Assembly (NCBI GenBank): GCA_013815325.1
Contig: JACDGM010000049.1
Location: forward strand, 1-34,561
Source of the DNA: Chthoniobacterales bacterium
GTDB lineage: Bacteria; Verrucomicrobiota; Verrucomicrobiia; Chthoniobacterales; UBA10450
Length of the DNA: 34,561 nucleotides
Reading direction: 5' to 3'
Shown here: one piece after another, positions 1 to 10,400 of the stretch
Layout of the letters: every line of letters begins with the position of its first letter
Numbering within the stretch: the first letter of the stretch is position 1
Program-made: the position numbers and the translations under genes
The notes under the pieces: model-generated
What the model saw: only the letters and a program-made list of their open reading frames with translations
Databases searched by the model: none
What the model was told of the DNA's origin: nothing

Positions 1-776
1 GCACGCGCAGCCGCGTCGTCAGCGGCGTCGGCGAACAGGAATTGCACACGGAGTTCGAAGCGGCTTTCCGTTATCTCGAAGAACACACCGAAGTGCGCGA
101 CGTGCTCTTGTCAGGTGGCGATGCGCTTCTTTTTAGCGACTCGAAACTGGAGAAAATTCTCAGCCGGCTGCGGGCCATCCCGCACATCGAGTTCCTTCGC
201 ATCGGCACCCGCGTCCCAATTTTTCTCCCGCAAAGAATTACGCCGGAGCTCTGCGCGATGCTGCAAAAGTATCATCCGCTCTGGATGAGCATCCACGTCA
301 ACCACCCGCGTGAGCTCACGACGGAAGTGCGGGCTGGCTTGGAGCGGCTGGCCAATCACGGGATCCCCCTGGGCAACCAAAGCGTCCTCCTTGCCGGTGT
401 GAACGACGATCTCGAGACGATGAAAACGCTCGTGCACAAACTCCTCATGTGCCGGGTGCGCCCCTATTACCTATATCAGTGCGACTTAATCGACGGCTCC
501 TCACACCTGCGCACCTCGGTCGCGAAAGGGATCGAGATCATTGAAGGTTTGCGCGGGCATACGACCGGTTATGCAGTCCCGCAGTTCGTCATCGACGCCC
601 CCGGCGGCGGCGGTAAGGTCCCGATCAATCCTGGCTACGTCCTTTACCACGACAACGAGAAAATCGTAATCCGGAATTACGAAGGTCAGATCTTCGAATA
701 CCCGGAAACCGGCGGCGACCAGACCGTCCAATTCGCGCCGCAGCGCGAATATCACGACGAATATCTCTACTCGTAA
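1..776 (+). CDS. kamA: Lysine 2,3-aminomutase family radical SAM protein (3' part)
   Basis: The frame is open from the window edge, so this is the C-terminal part of a longer gene. The first residues read TRSRVVSG, the segment just after the radical-SAM CxxxCxxC cluster in KamA, so the cluster lies just outside the window. Visible family motifs are LSGGDAL, SIHVNHPRELT, YQCDLIDGSSHLRT, RGHTTGYAVP and IDAPGGGGKVP. The aspartates of YQCD and IDAP match the two that bind the lysine amino group in KamA, which favours lysine 2,3-aminomutase over the EF-P enzyme EpmB. The family moves the alpha-amino group of lysine to C3 (beta-lysine) with a 4Fe-4S cluster, SAM and PLP. A TTG at 42 is an internal codon, not a start. 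Transcription points towards a gene remnant at 789-880. Confidence 0.88.
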   Translation, partial: TRSRVVSGVGEQELHTEFEAAFRYLEEHTEVRDVLLSGGDALLFSDSKLEKILSRLRAIPHIEFLRIGTRVPIFLPQRITPELCAMLQKYHPLWMSIHVNHPRELTTEVRAGLERLANHGIPLGNQSVLLAGVNDDLETMKTLVHKLLMCRVRPYYLYQCDLIDGSSHLRTSVAKGIEIIEGLRGHTTGYAVPQFVIDAPGGGGKVPINPGYVLYHDNEKIVIRNYEGQIFEYPETGGDQTVQFAPQREYHDEYLYS

Positions 777-788
777 GTCTTCCGAGAC

Positions 789-880
789 TTACGGGACCAC
801 GGTCAGCGTGAGGTCATTGCCATCATCGTCGGTGTAGCTGGCTTAGAGTTGTTGGCGTTCACGTAACCTTCGCGTTCGGC
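789..880 (-). pseudogene. C-terminal scrap of a beta-strand-repeat exported protein
   Basis: On the minus strand the last codons before a TAA at 791-789 read SYTDDDGNDLTLTVVP. This is the ending of the large beta-strand exported proteins abundant in Verrucomicrobia. Upstream the frame breaks: the expected GNSF-like segment is present in a shifted frame, and a TAA interrupts the continuing one. Only about 30 codons are recognisable. A longer remnant of the same protein type, with nearly the same ending, lies at 18614-19189. I see no start or signal peptide here, so this is debris. The rest of 881-1113 shows nothing I can support. Confidence 0.6.
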
Positions 881-1113
881 TGCTGTTTGAGGCGCTCGCC
901 TGCGGTCACGAAGCGCGCCCACCAGCAGCGCGATGATCGGCGAAGTGTCCAATTGATTTCCATCGCGTATTACGGCGATATTTCAGTCCAGGATTACGGC
1001 GACTCGCCGTGCTGCGCTTTTTTGATCAGCTTGCTCAGATTATTTTTGCCTGCGTGAGCTCGCAGTCGTCATCGGGTCGGTCGAGGTCGATGGGAATCGC
1101 AACGACCGGGCGC

Positions 1114-2526
1114 TTACTGGCCGAGCGTGCAGTCCGGCTTGATATCCTGCGCGTAGATGTCGCCACCGTCGTTGCGCCCGTCGCTCCACGCCGCGAATGC
1201 CACGCCGGTTTGCGAGATCGTCAGATCGAGGCGCGACTTTGAGGAGAGGATGGACGACACCGCAAACGGCGGGCAGATGACCGCCCCGCTCGCGTCCAGC
1301 TTCGCGCCCGTGATCGTGTCCTGCGCAAAAGCGGCTTCCGAGGACCAGACGACGAGCGGACCCGCGGCAGTGAAGACGCTTGTCACGTTGAGCACCGCGG
1401 CGGCGGCGAACGGCGTGACGACGACTCCGGTCGCGCCCCATTGCGGAGCACCCGCCGCATTAAATTTCTGGCCCGATACTCCTTGATCGGTAGAGGGCGG
1501 GGGCAGTTGTTCGTTCCAGAAAAGATAAGTCGCCCCGCTCGCCTTATCGTAAGAGACGCTGGGACTGACGTCGAAATGGGAAACGTCGGTCGAGCCGGGA
1601 ACGCCGTTGTGCGGGAATGCCTCGGCGCCATCCGCCAGAATGTGTTGCGCGCGCGACTGCAGCGGATCCACTTCATACCAGCCGAAAACCGCGCCGCCCG
1701 CCCCGTCTGTCACGAATTCCGGAAAATTTCCAAACTGGAGCGAACCGCCATCGAACACCACGACGTGGTCTGGACCCCAGAGCAGCGCACCGCTGCTATC
1801 GAGCTTGTTCGCCAGAAGATGCTTCGGCCCGGTGAAGCCTGCCGCGGAAACGAACGAGACGATCACAGAGCCTTCGCGCGAGGCGTGCAGATCAGCGATC
1901 GAATAGGTCAAGCCGGCCGGCGCGGCGATCGTGATCCCGCTCGCGCCCCACTGCCGTTGGCCACTTCGGGTGAGTCTCTGCAACATCAAATTATTGCCGT
2001 CGATCCACCCGACGACGACCGAGCCGTCGGAGGTCGCGGTAATTTTGGGATTACCTTTGAAAGCCGGTCCAACTCCAACTTCGCGCCCGAATTTGCCCCA
2101 CAACTGCTCGCCCGTGGGTCTCACTTTCATCGCGGTCACGGTGATCCCGCTGGGTCGGCGGTCATCGAGAAAGGCGAGCACGGCGTTGCCATTAAGATCA
2201 ACATCGAGGCCATAATCCTGAGTCGAGCTCATCCCGAGATCGGCCAGGCGAATTCCACCGTCGGCCCATTGCGCAACCCCGCTCGCGTCGAGCCTTTGTA
2301 GGAAAACGTCGTAGCCAAAGGGAGGTTTGCCGGTCGGGTCATTGTCAAACCAACTGATGTAGCAGCCACCGTCGGGTGTCGGGCGAACTTTCGGCTGGAC
2401 CTGATCGCCCGGCTTCACGGCCACGCCGAGGTTAACCGTGGGATCGGAGCTCCATTGAGCGAGCGCACGCGAGCAGGGCAGGAAATTGAGGAGACTGAGT
2501 GAAATGATGAGCAGGAAGTTTTTCAT
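1114..2526 (-). CDS. Secreted repeat protein, probable beta-propeller
   Basis: 470 residues, starting at ATG 2526. The N-terminus (basic KN, hydrophobic LLIISLSLLNFL, then CSRALAQ) is a signal peptide probably cleaved after ALA, so the protein is exported. The mature part repeats a unit of about 60 residues with an aromatic core, such as LQRLDASGVAQWADGGI, LQRLTRSGQRQWGASGI, ANKLDSSGALLWGP, GQKFNAAGAPQWGATGV and GAKLDASGAVICPP. This suggests a beta-propeller or stacked sheet. Phrases like VVVGWIDGNN and AAWSDGRNDGGDIYAQ are common in secreted propellers of unknown role. There are no catalytic motifs. It stands alone, with about 500 bp of apparently non-coding DNA upstream. The function is unknown; surface binding or scaffolding is only a guess. 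Confidence 0.8.
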   Translation of the reverse strand: MKNFLLIISLSLLNFLPCSRALAQWSSDPTVNLGVAVKPGDQVQPKVRPTPDGGCYISWFDNDPTGKPPFGYDVFLQRLDASGVAQWADGGIRLADLGMSSTQDYGLDVDLNGNAVLAFLDDRRPSGITVTAMKVRPTGEQLWGKFGREVGVGPAFKGNPKITATSDGSVVVGWIDGNNLMLQRLTRSGQRQWGASGITIAAPAGLTYSIADLHASREGSVIVSFVSAAGFTGPKHLLANKLDSSGALLWGPDHVVVFDGGSLQFGNFPEFVTDGAGGAVFGWYEVDPLQSRAQHILADGAEAFPHNGVPGSTDVSHFDVSPSVSYDKASGATYLFWNEQLPPPSTDQGVSGQKFNAAGAPQWGATGVVVTPFAAAAVLNVTSVFTAAGPLVVWSSEAAFAQDTITGAKLDASGAVICPPFAVSSILSSKSRLDLTISQTGVAFAAWSDGRNDGGDIYAQDIKPDCTLGQ

Positions 2527-3026
2527 TGGAAGTTTGGCCGTGGAAACGGCATTGGCTGTGCCACAGTTCTCTGCAGGTTATCCCCCCGCCTGATCGTGAC
2601 CAGCAGATTCTTGCCGCAATAGAAGCCGCCGCCGGGCTCGGCCCTAACGACAAGCCTCACGACAAGCCTAACGATTGCTGAAAGATCGGCTTCGATCGCG
2701 CCTGGCCCCTAGTTCTTCCGCCATGGCCGCGTTTGGGTTCGAGTTTACGCAGCAGGAATAAAGTTGCTGCTGGCAGAAGCAGCAGTTGCCGCATGGTTCG
2801 GAATGGCACAACCCGCCCACATTCACTGCCGGAGGTGGCCCCGTCGCAGGCGAAAAAAGGGCGCAGTAATCCTATTCGGTACATCAACGGCCGTCGATGG
2901 TACATTTAACATCGCCGGCGCTTCATAAGACGGGCTTGGTCGCCTCCCGGCGCGCGCGCTGACCAGCCACTGATACTTAGGCTTTCGACTGCTGGACGCA
3001 ACGGTGGGCAAGCGGGAGCGCTTGTC
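2527..3026. other. Long intergenic stretch with two copies of the 8-mer
   Basis: I see no gene I can defend here. Two direct copies of CCTAACGA lie 24 bases apart, at 2643-2650 and 2667-2674, the closest pair in the window. A short plus-strand frame around 2590-2683 ends in GLGPNDKPHDKPNDC and could be the tail of a decayed gene, but it has no start or homology I recognise. Promoters for the leftward gene starting at 2526 should lie here. No convincing -35/-10 pair stood out. Confidence 0.4.
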
Positions 3027-4214
3027 CTAAAACTGCATCTCGCGCGAATCTCGCAAGCGTTTCGGTTGGTTGTTTTTTACCCGCAAACGCATTCGCACGA
3101 TGATCCCTTGTGCAGATGCAAATTCTGGGAGCGGCGGTAAATGCAGTTGCGGATCAACGCCTGTAACCTGGATCGTTAGGAGATCCGAGCCGAGACGCAG
3201 GCAATCGCCTCGCAACGCGATGGAGTCGAATTCCTCTCCGCGAGTTGCTCTCCAAAGCTCGTTACCTGCTCCGGTTTCAAGAATGATGCGAGCGATTTCA
3301 ACAATCGTTAGGGCGCTGAAGAAATCGATCCGAAGTCCCGTGACCCGAGACTTTGTCGGCAAGGCGACCGCCACCTCTTTCCAAGCTTCGTGACCGACCC
3401 GCACGTCGGTCGAGTTCTCCTCTGTATAATCGCCGTCGCTTGTCCAGAAAACCTGAATCCCGGTCTCCGCAGCCATGGGGGCGGAGCGAATCGTTCCATC
3501 CCGCCACTGCTGCGCCACCTCTTCCTGAAGGTTGCCGCTCCGCTGCCGGTAATAGGATTGCAGGGCTTCCTTACATTCGTTAGGCGCAGCGAAGAGCGTC
3601 TCGAGCACTGCCGGCACGGCCTTGGGCGGCGGCTTCTCCCAAATTCCGAGACCCGGCGGCGTCGGGAAAGCCCATGAACGCCCGCGCGCCGTCATCTCCG
3701 CCCAAACTTTCCACACTCCGAAATCGCGACCGCGCACCGCGATATCGTGCATCAGCAGAATGCCGCCGGGTCGCAACTTCGGCAGCCAGGATTCAACATC
3801 ATGCCGCGCCGCTTCTTCGGTGTGATGTCCGTCGATATGGAGCAGGTCGATGCTCTCCGGCGCGAACTGCTCGAGCGCATCGTCAAAACTCGAACGCACC
3901 AAGGTCGAGAAGGCTGCGTAATGCGCGCGGTTATGCGCCTCAACATCCGCGAAGGTTGCGTCGTCATAACTCCCCGCGTGAGGGTCGCCGCGCCAATGAT
4001 CGATCGCGAAGCTGCGGGTGCCAGTCTCGTTCTCGCGCGCCGACTGACAGAAAGCGAAGTAACTCTCGCCGCGATCGGTCCCGAGTTCGACGAGCAGTCG
4101 CGGCTGCAATTGCGCGACCAGGTCGTAGGCGAAAAAGATATGTTCCGTCCAGGCGCCCAGCCCATAGCGCAAAGGCTCGAAGTGTCGGGAAGGAAGTTGT
4201 TCAGAAGCTATCAT
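3027..4214 (-). CDS. Class I SAM methyltransferase (Methyltransf_24 type) with extra C-terminal domain
   Basis: 395 residues from the ATG at 4214, whose bases form ATGA with the TGA stop of the upstream gene, so the two are probably translationally coupled. An ATG ten codons earlier is possible but would overlap more. Residues 1-215 form the methyltransferase: VELGTDRGES (42-51) is the SAM-binding loop, AIDHW follows strand 2, and HIDGHH (126-131) with MHD (155-157) are typical of sugar or antibiotic O-methyltransferases that bind a metal. Residues about 220-395 look beta-rich (IQVFWTSDGDYTEENS, LRIDFFSALTIVEIARIIL) and match no family I can name. The glycan-gene neighbours suggest methylation of a surface polysaccharide sugar. 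Three 8-mer copies fall inside this gene. Confidence 0.8.
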   Translation of the reverse strand: MIASEQLPSRHFEPLRYGLGAWTEHIFFAYDLVAQLQPRLLVELGTDRGESYFAFCQSARENETGTRSFAIDHWRGDPHAGSYDDATFADVEAHNRAHYAAFSTLVRSSFDDALEQFAPESIDLLHIDGHHTEEAARHDVESWLPKLRPGGILLMHDIAVRGRDFGVWKVWAEMTARGRSWAFPTPPGLGIWEKPPPKAVPAVLETLFAAPNECKEALQSYYRQRSGNLQEEVAQQWRDGTIRSAPMAAETGIQVFWTSDGDYTEENSTDVRVGHEAWKEVAVALPTKSRVTGLRIDFFSALTIVEIARIILETGAGNELWRATRGEEFDSIALRGDCLRLGSDLLTIQVTGVDPQLHLPPLPEFASAQGIIVRMRLRVKNNQPKRLRDSREMQF

Positions 4215-5035
4215 GCAGAAGAAGCGATTCTTTTCATTCCCCAAACCTGAATAAATTGACCGGATTCCCGGCTCTGAATTTCAGAGAACCCTGCCCGCTC
4301 GAGATAGGTCTCTAGTTCGCCTTTCGTCGAGTGCTTGGTGATATGCAGTGGCCGTTCGCGTGAAGGGATCTGCCGGTGCATTTCAAACACCTCCCATCCC
4401 AAGTCTGAGCAGAGATTGACATTATCGACATAAATCCTTCCCCCGGGGCGGAGCACGCGAAAGGCCTCCAAGACATAGTTATATCTATCCCATTCCTCAA
4501 GATGCATAAAGACGACCGTGGAATAAACGACATCCGCCGAATCATTCGCCAAGGGTTGGAGATCGAAACCGCTGATTTCGCGCAGCTCAACGTCACCCAA
4601 TCCCTTCAACCGTTGGGCGGCGAGCTTTAACATGTGCGCTGAAACATCGCAGCCGACCCATTTGCGGCATAAAGGCGCGAGCTGCTTGCCGACGCGACCT
4701 ACTCCGCAACCTATCTCGACTACCGTGTCATTCTGGTGGATGCCAACCGTGCTGGCCAACGCTTCCTTCGTCTCCAGCCCGGTGACTTCGAACCACGATT
4801 CTTCATCGACCCCTCCGATGTGCCACTTTGCCGAGTTAGAGGTCTTGGATAGCTCTCTCCAGACTGCCTTGTACTCCGAGCGCGCAAGCTGTGGCGCAAT
4901 CTCCGGCAAGGATTCCAGGCGCGCGTTAAGTTTGGCCAATCTGCGAACCAGCCGGTCCCGCTCGCCTTCGAGTCGCTCGATCTTTTCGATCCACTGCCGG
5001 GCTCCGGGAATTCGCCTTAAGATCGGATGTTTCAT
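4211..5035 (-). CDS. Class I SAM methyltransferase with N-terminal coiled coil
   Basis: 274 residues. Residues 15-55 are a charged heptad-like helix (IEKIERLEGERDRLVRRLAKLNARL), probably a coiled coil for dimerisation or docking. The methyltransferase fold follows: VVEIGCGVGR (105-114) is motif I, VGCDVS ends strand 2, ADVVYSTVVFMHLEEWDRY is motif II, and VLRPGGRIYVDNVNL is motif III. It belongs to the broad Methyltransf_11/25 group, and its substrate cannot be read from sequence. It is the middle gene of a minus-strand run, separated by about 90 bp from the double glycosyltransferase upstream and overlapping the next methyltransferase by ATGA. A glycan or glycolipid acceptor is inferred from context only. 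Confidence 0.8.
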   Translation of the reverse strand: MKHPILRRIPGARQWIEKIERLEGERDRLVRRLAKLNARLESLPEIAPQLARSEYKAVWRELSKTSNSAKWHIGGVDEESWFEVTGLETKEALASTVGIHQNDTVVEIGCGVGRVGKQLAPLCRKWVGCDVSAHMLKLAAQRLKGLGDVELREISGFDLQPLANDSADVVYSTVVFMHLEEWDRYNYVLEAFRVLRPGGRIYVDNVNLCSDLGWEVFEMHRQIPSRERPLHITKHSTKGELETYLERAGFSEIQSRESGQFIQVWGMKRIASSA

Positions 5036-5128
5036 CTAGCCAGCGTGCGCGCAACCTTGCTCACAGAAGCGCTTATCCCGACACAGCATTTGGTACAGGA
5101 CGGCGCCGGCCAGGGCAAGAGCCATCCT

Positions 5129-7309
5129 TCAGGTCGAGTTGCGTAAGAGCATCTTTTCTATCTGGCGCGCAGAGTCGTGCCAGCTCATCGACCGGGCGCG
5201 TTCAGAACCGTGGGCGGCAAGCGCTTCACCTAGAGCGCTGTTTCGCAGGAGTTCAACGATTCCTTTGGCGACCGCGTCCGGAGTAGGTTGCACCAGCCAG
5301 GCGTCCCTCCCGTGCGTCAAGGTGCCCTCCCAGCGCTCACTCTGGAGCTCGAGCACCGCGCATCCACAAGCCATCATCTCGAGCGGGACAAAAGAAGGAT
5401 TCGTTAGGGAAAAAACCACGCCGAGATCACAACCGGAAAAGAGCTTCGCCAACTCACCCTGAGATAACTTCCCGCGATCGACAAAGGGAAAGGATGGTAG
5501 CGGGGTCAGCTCGGACGCACCGAAGAAAACGATCTCCACCTCCGGTAACTGTTTTTTGACGCTCTGAAACGCCGCCAGCCCTAACTCATAAGCGCGTCGG
5601 GGTGTCGCCGGACGGGCATAGAAACAGACGCGTCCGCCGGGCCTGCGTTCCACCAGCCGCGGCCGATAGAGTTGCGCGTCCACCGCAAAATCGAAATGAT
5701 CGGCCGTCGCCCCATAGCGTTCCCGCAACATCTTCGCCAGCCAGGGCCCGAGCGTGACGCAGTGCAAGCCCGCGCGATAAGTGTTCTCCGCCCTCTGGTA
5801 ATGCAGCGGATCGTCCGGATAAAACGATGGCTCGAAATCCTGCACCAGATAGTAGCGCCTTCCGCCTTTCAGCAACCCCGTCAGGTTTTCGACCGTCGGC
5901 CAAAAAGTCGCAAAGGTGCAGTCGGCGTTTCCAAGGTCTCCCCGCCAGCGGTGATACTGCGCCGGCGTCTCGCCAAAGTGTTCGCGGATATTTTCCCGGA
6001 TTTGCTCCGTGCTAAAATCGGTCATCGCCTCATAAGTCACCACGTAAACCTGGCAATCGTGGCCAAACTCCGCGAGGTAACGAATGATGCGAAAGATTCC
6101 GACGTCGCCGCCCGCACCGGGAGATGGTTCCGGCACGAGCCAGTTGATCGTGAGGCGCTCTTTTTTCCGGGGGCGCGCAAGCAGGCGGCGGATTTGCCTA
6201 ACGAGTGTAGCTCTCCCCGCCGGTGCGGGAGGGAAGAGGGCCGGCGCCAGCTGCGGCAAGAGGAACCGGAGATCGCGCGTACGCGCCGCCGGGCTGTGAC
6301 GCCGCAAAACTATCTCACGGGCGCGCTCGCCGATGAACCGGCGCTGCTCCGGCTGCTCGATGAGCGAACTCAAAGCCCGCATCCAATCGCTTTCGCTGGC
6401 CGCGAGCAATCCATCTTCCCCATCGCTAATCGCATCGCGAAACGGATCGATCCGGGAGGCGACCAGCGGCACGCCGAGTGCGCCCGCTTCCACGAACTTG
6501 ATCTCACTTTTCGCCCGGCAAAAAATGTTCTCCGCCTCGAGCGGCGCGAGGGCAATATCGATGCGGCTCAAAAGCTCGAACCAGTCGCGCCAGCCGGTCA
6601 GCGGGAAGCGCCGCACGCGCGCACCGAAAGCTTCGAGCAGCGGCGAGATTTTTAGCGGACCGCCAATCCACAACTGCACGTGGGGAAATCGCTCCAGCAC
6701 CGAGACGAGCGCAGCGGTCGCTTCTTCGAAATCGACATCATGCGTCGCGGTGCCGCTGCCGTAACCGATGACAATTTCGCCGCGGTCGGGGCGGCGCTGC
6801 CGCTTCCGGTGCAACTCGTTTGCATGTGCGAGCATATCGTGGCCGAGACTGTTGCGGTGCACATACGCCGGCTTGGCGCGGAGGCGCGCGAGCTCCGCGA
6901 GCAGCGGCGTCGCGGTCACCGTCGCATCGCACGCCTGCAGCGTTTCGAGGTATCGCTGCACTCCTTCGGCATATTGAATCTGGTCGCTTGGGGTCAGGGC
7001 GCGCACCGCCCGATGCTCCGAAACCCAGCTCGGCTCGAAGATCAAATCGTCGGTGTCGAAGATGACCGGTTTTCCCAGTTCGCGACCGCGCTCCGTGACG
7101 GCACGCAACGGTCCGCTCATCGGCAGACGATAGAGGAAAATGACGTCGCACCTGAGTGCCGCAGCGGCATCGATCTTTGCCTCCTCGAACCATTGCGCGA
7201 CGCGCGCTTCGTGGCCGAGTGCCTGCAACTGCTCCTGAAAATGCACGCAGCGATAGAGGTGCGTCGTGGCAATGGCGCAGCCGCTGGCGATAAAACAAGA
7301 TATGCTCAC
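5129..7309 (-). CDS. Double glycosyltransferase: GT4-like plus WsaF-like domain
   Basis: The frame is open to 7489, but the first 60 codons look non-coding. I place the start at the GTG at 7309, just before VSISCFIASGCAIATTHLYRC, giving 726 residues. Residues 1-375 are a GT4-like transferase: FDTDDLIFEP, GYGSGTATHD, WIGGP, and the donor-site segment KFVEAGALGVPLVAS. Residues 385-726 start with INWLVPEPSPGAGGD and continue IFRIIRYLAEFGHD, characteristic of the WsaF rhamnosyltransferase group, with VQDFEPSF, FYARP and FVPLEMMACGCAVLE. Two retaining transferases in one chain suggest two successive sugar additions to a surface glycan. It diverges from the fusion gene at 7414, leaving about 100 bp for promoters. 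The start is uncertain because no clear ribosome-binding site precedes it. Confidence 0.78.
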   Translation of the reverse strand: MSISCFIASGCAIATTHLYRCVHFQEQLQALGHEARVAQWFEEAKIDAAAALRCDVIFLYRLPMSGPLRAVTERGRELGKPVIFDTDDLIFEPSWVSEHRAVRALTPSDQIQYAEGVQRYLETLQACDATVTATPLLAELARLRAKPAYVHRNSLGHDMLAHANELHRKRQRRPDRGEIVIGYGSGTATHDVDFEEATAALVSVLERFPHVQLWIGGPLKISPLLEAFGARVRRFPLTGWRDWFELLSRIDIALAPLEAENIFCRAKSEIKFVEAGALGVPLVASRIDPFRDAISDGEDGLLAASESDWMRALSSLIEQPEQRRFIGERAREIVLRRHSPAARTRDLRFLLPQLAPALFPPAPAGRATLVRQIRRLLARPRKKERLTINWLVPEPSPGAGGDVGIFRIIRYLAEFGHDCQVYVVTYEAMTDFSTEQIRENIREHFGETPAQYHRWRGDLGNADCTFATFWPTVENLTGLLKGGRRYYLVQDFEPSFYPDDPLHYQRAENTYRAGLHCVTLGPWLAKMLRERYGATADHFDFAVDAQLYRPRLVERRPGGRVCFYARPATPRRAYELGLAAFQSVKKQLPEVEIVFFGASELTPLPSFPFVDRGKLSQGELAKLFSGCDLGVVFSLTNPSFVPLEMMACGCAVLELQSERWEGTLTHGRDAWLVQPTPDAVAKGIVELLRNSALGEALAAHGSERARSMSWHDSARQIEKMLLRNST

Positions 7310-7413
7310 AAGGCGCGGGCTTGGGCGCTTTCTGGCTGGGGAACTCCACCTCGCAACTTGCTTCGCGCGTCTGGAACGCGGACTAATTGCCTGCTCGCAC
7401 CAATGGTCTCCGC

Positions 7414-10400
7414 ATGCCGCTTGCACTTCCCAGTCTCCGCTTTCAGCCAGAGTTCTATTCGGACGGCATCTCGCGTTTCCATCTCCCACTTTTTTACGAT
7501 CTGGTGACGCTGCGCCAGCCGGCGCGGGTTGTCACGCTCGGCTTTGGCGACAGCCAGCCGCACTTCACTTTCTGCCAGGCGTTGCGCGAGCAAAAGAGTG
7601 GCGGCCGTTGCCTAACGATCCGGCGCGAAGTGCCGGATGAGAACGCGCAGGATGATGAAGCTTGGCAAAAAGCCATTGCCGATTCCGCTGAATTTTATCG
7701 CGATGTCGCCACCCTCATCGCCGGCCATCCGGTCACGCTCGCGTCGGAGCAGGCGGAAGGCTCAATCGGTCTCTTGCTCCTGGACGATTGCGACAGCTAC
7801 GAGATCCTCCGCGCCGAGCTGCGAGCCTGGCTCCCGAAAATGGCGCCGGACGGTATCGTGCTGCAGCACGGCCTGGATCTGCGACGTCCGGAGCCTCCGC
7901 GCCGTGCCTGGGCTGAAATTTTCCGGCAAAAGCCAACCGCCGAATCTGGCGCCGGCATCGGGCTGGGAGTCGCCGCGCTGAATGACGACACCGTCGCCAC
8001 GAGCCCATGGTTGACGCGCATTTTTGGCCCCGCGGAAGAGCGGGAAGAATCCGCGGTGCTTTACCGATTGAGCGCCGCGCGGATCGAGGCGCAGGCCCAT
8101 TCGGCGCAGGCGCTGCGCGATCTGGCCGCCTTGTCCGCGCGGCAAATTTGGCTGGAGTCGATGCTCGAAGATCGCTGGAAAGCGCAGGAGACGATGGACG
8201 AGCAGGCGGAGCAGGTGAGCGCGCTGCGGCGGGACCGCGCCAAAGCACAACTGGTGATGGACAGCCAGCACGAGCAATTACGCCAATGGCTGGCCGAGGG
8301 CGAAACGCGAAAGCGCGAAGTAGAAAAGTTAAGAGCCGAGGTCAAAAAACAAAAACAGATCATCCAATCGGCGAAACGCGCCTGTCGAAACGGAGGCCGT
8401 TGTTTTCACGAAGGCGACCATCCAAAGGACCGCAAGCCGCTCGCGCAACGCATCGCGCGCGAAATCCAACGTATTCCCCGCAATCTCGGCCTGAGGCGAA
8501 AGGAGATGGAAGGGGCGAAGCCCTCCGCGGAATCGTTAGGCAAAGGCACCCCGGAAGAGTCTTACGACGTCTGGAAACGGGAACACGAGCCGGGTGAAAA
8601 CACGCTGGCCGGGCAGCGCCAGAGCGCCAGCCAATGGAAAGCCGCGCCGCCCGTTAGCCTGCTGCTGCCGGTCTTCGATCCGCCGGGAAAATTTCTGGAC
8701 GCACTTTTCGCGTCGATCGCCGCCCAGACCGCTCCCAACTGGGAAGTCTGTCTGGTCGATGGCGGTTCGCGGCGCGCGGAGACGCGCGAAATCATCGATC
8801 GTTGGGTCGCTCGTGAGCCGAGGATTCGTTTGCTGCGTTTGCCCGAAAACCTGGGCGTTTCCGAGAACACAAATCGCGCCCTGGCGATGGCGACGGGCGA
8901 GTTCATAGCCTGCGTAGATCACGACGATCTGCTCGCGCTGTTTGCTATTTACGAATTAACCGCGGCGATCCTGAGGGCGCCGGAGGCTGATATTTTCTAC
9001 AGCGACGAAGACCGTTGCGACGAGGACGGACGAAGGCATGCGCCTTTCTTCAAACCGGAGTGGAGCCCGGAGCTTCTTCTATCCTCGATGTATATCGGCC
9101 ACTTGACCGCCTATCGCCGTTCGCTCGTCGATATTGTTGGCAATTTTCGCAAGGAATTCGATCTCTCGCAGGATTACGATTTTGCATTGCGCGCGACGGA
9201 ACGGGCTAGCGCCATCGAGCATGTCCCGCACGTCCTTTATCATTGGCGGGAACACCCAGCGTCAGGCTCGGCCGGGGGAAAGCCGGAGGCGCGCCTAACG
9301 AATCTGGCCGCTTTGGGCGACGCGATGCGGCGGCGTCATTTGCCGGCCGAAATCATCGAATATCCGGCCGCGAATCGCGCCCGCCTGCAACCGTCCCAAT
9401 GGCCGCGGGTTTCGGTCATTATCCCGACTGATTCCCCCTCCCGTGCGCAGAGCTGCCTGGAAAAATTGACTGACGAAACCGGCTACCCGGATCTCGAGAT
9501 CGTGATCGTGACCCGGAGCGCGCTCGTCGCAGAGCTCCGGGAAGCAAACCCGGCCGCGGCTGCGCTGGTCTTCGTGCCTTACGACAAGCCATTTAATTTC
9601 TCCGATAAATGCAATGCCGGGGCGGGAGCAGCGTCCGGCGAACGGCTAATTTTTTTTAACGACGACGTCGAATCATTGCAGGCCGATTGGATTCAAAATT
9701 TGATCGAGCCGCTGGAAAATCCTGAGGTCGGCGCAGTCGCGCCGAAGCTGCTTTACGAGAGCGGCAAAATCCAGCATGCGGGTCTCGTCGTCGGTGTGCG
9801 CGGCCTCGTCGGGACCGCGTTTCATCAACGCCCGGCAGATTCGACCGAGCATTTCAACATGGCGCAATCGCTCCGCAACGTTTCCGCCCTCTCTGCTGCC
9901 TGTCTCGCCGTGCGCCGGAATGATTTCCTCCGGGTCGGCGGATTTGACGCGATCAATACGCCGATCGCGCACTCGGATGTGGATCTTTGTTTCAAAATCC
10001 GCGATACCGGTTTGCGCTGTGTCTACACTCCCTTCGCGACGCTTCGTCACGCCGGCCATGTTTCGATCGCGGCCGGGGAGAAAGTGCCGTCGCAGCGCGA
10101 CAAAGCTTCGATTTATCTGCTCAAACGGTGGGCCGAGTTCACCACCCACGATCCCTATTTCCCGCAGAATATGCGCGACTGGCTTTACACCGATTCGCTG
10201 GCGCCGATCCGAATGCAGGCGCGAGGCCAGCCGCGGGCGGTCGCGGCCGCGCCCGATCTTCTCATGGTCTCGCACGATCTCTCGCTCTCCGGCGCGCCGA
10301 TCATGCTCTGGCACGCCGCCCGCTGGTGCCGGGAGAACGGCCTCTTCGTGGTCGTGATCTCGCCTAACGACGGTCCGCTGCGCGAAAAATTTTACGAGCT

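Noticed and set aside
2657..3011. Short minus-strand frames in the 2.5-3.0 kb gap
   Set aside because: They have no recognisable domains, ribosome-binding sites or codon bias; I leave the gap as non-coding.
5672..6655. Long plus-strand open frame within the double glycosyltransferase
   Set aside because: It is a shadow of a G/C-rich gene, with no start context or family pattern.
7310..7489. 60-residue N-terminal extension of the double glycosyltransferase
   Set aside because: It overlaps the divergent fusion gene and is low-complexity Arg/Ser/Ala; the transferase fold begins at the GTG at 7309.
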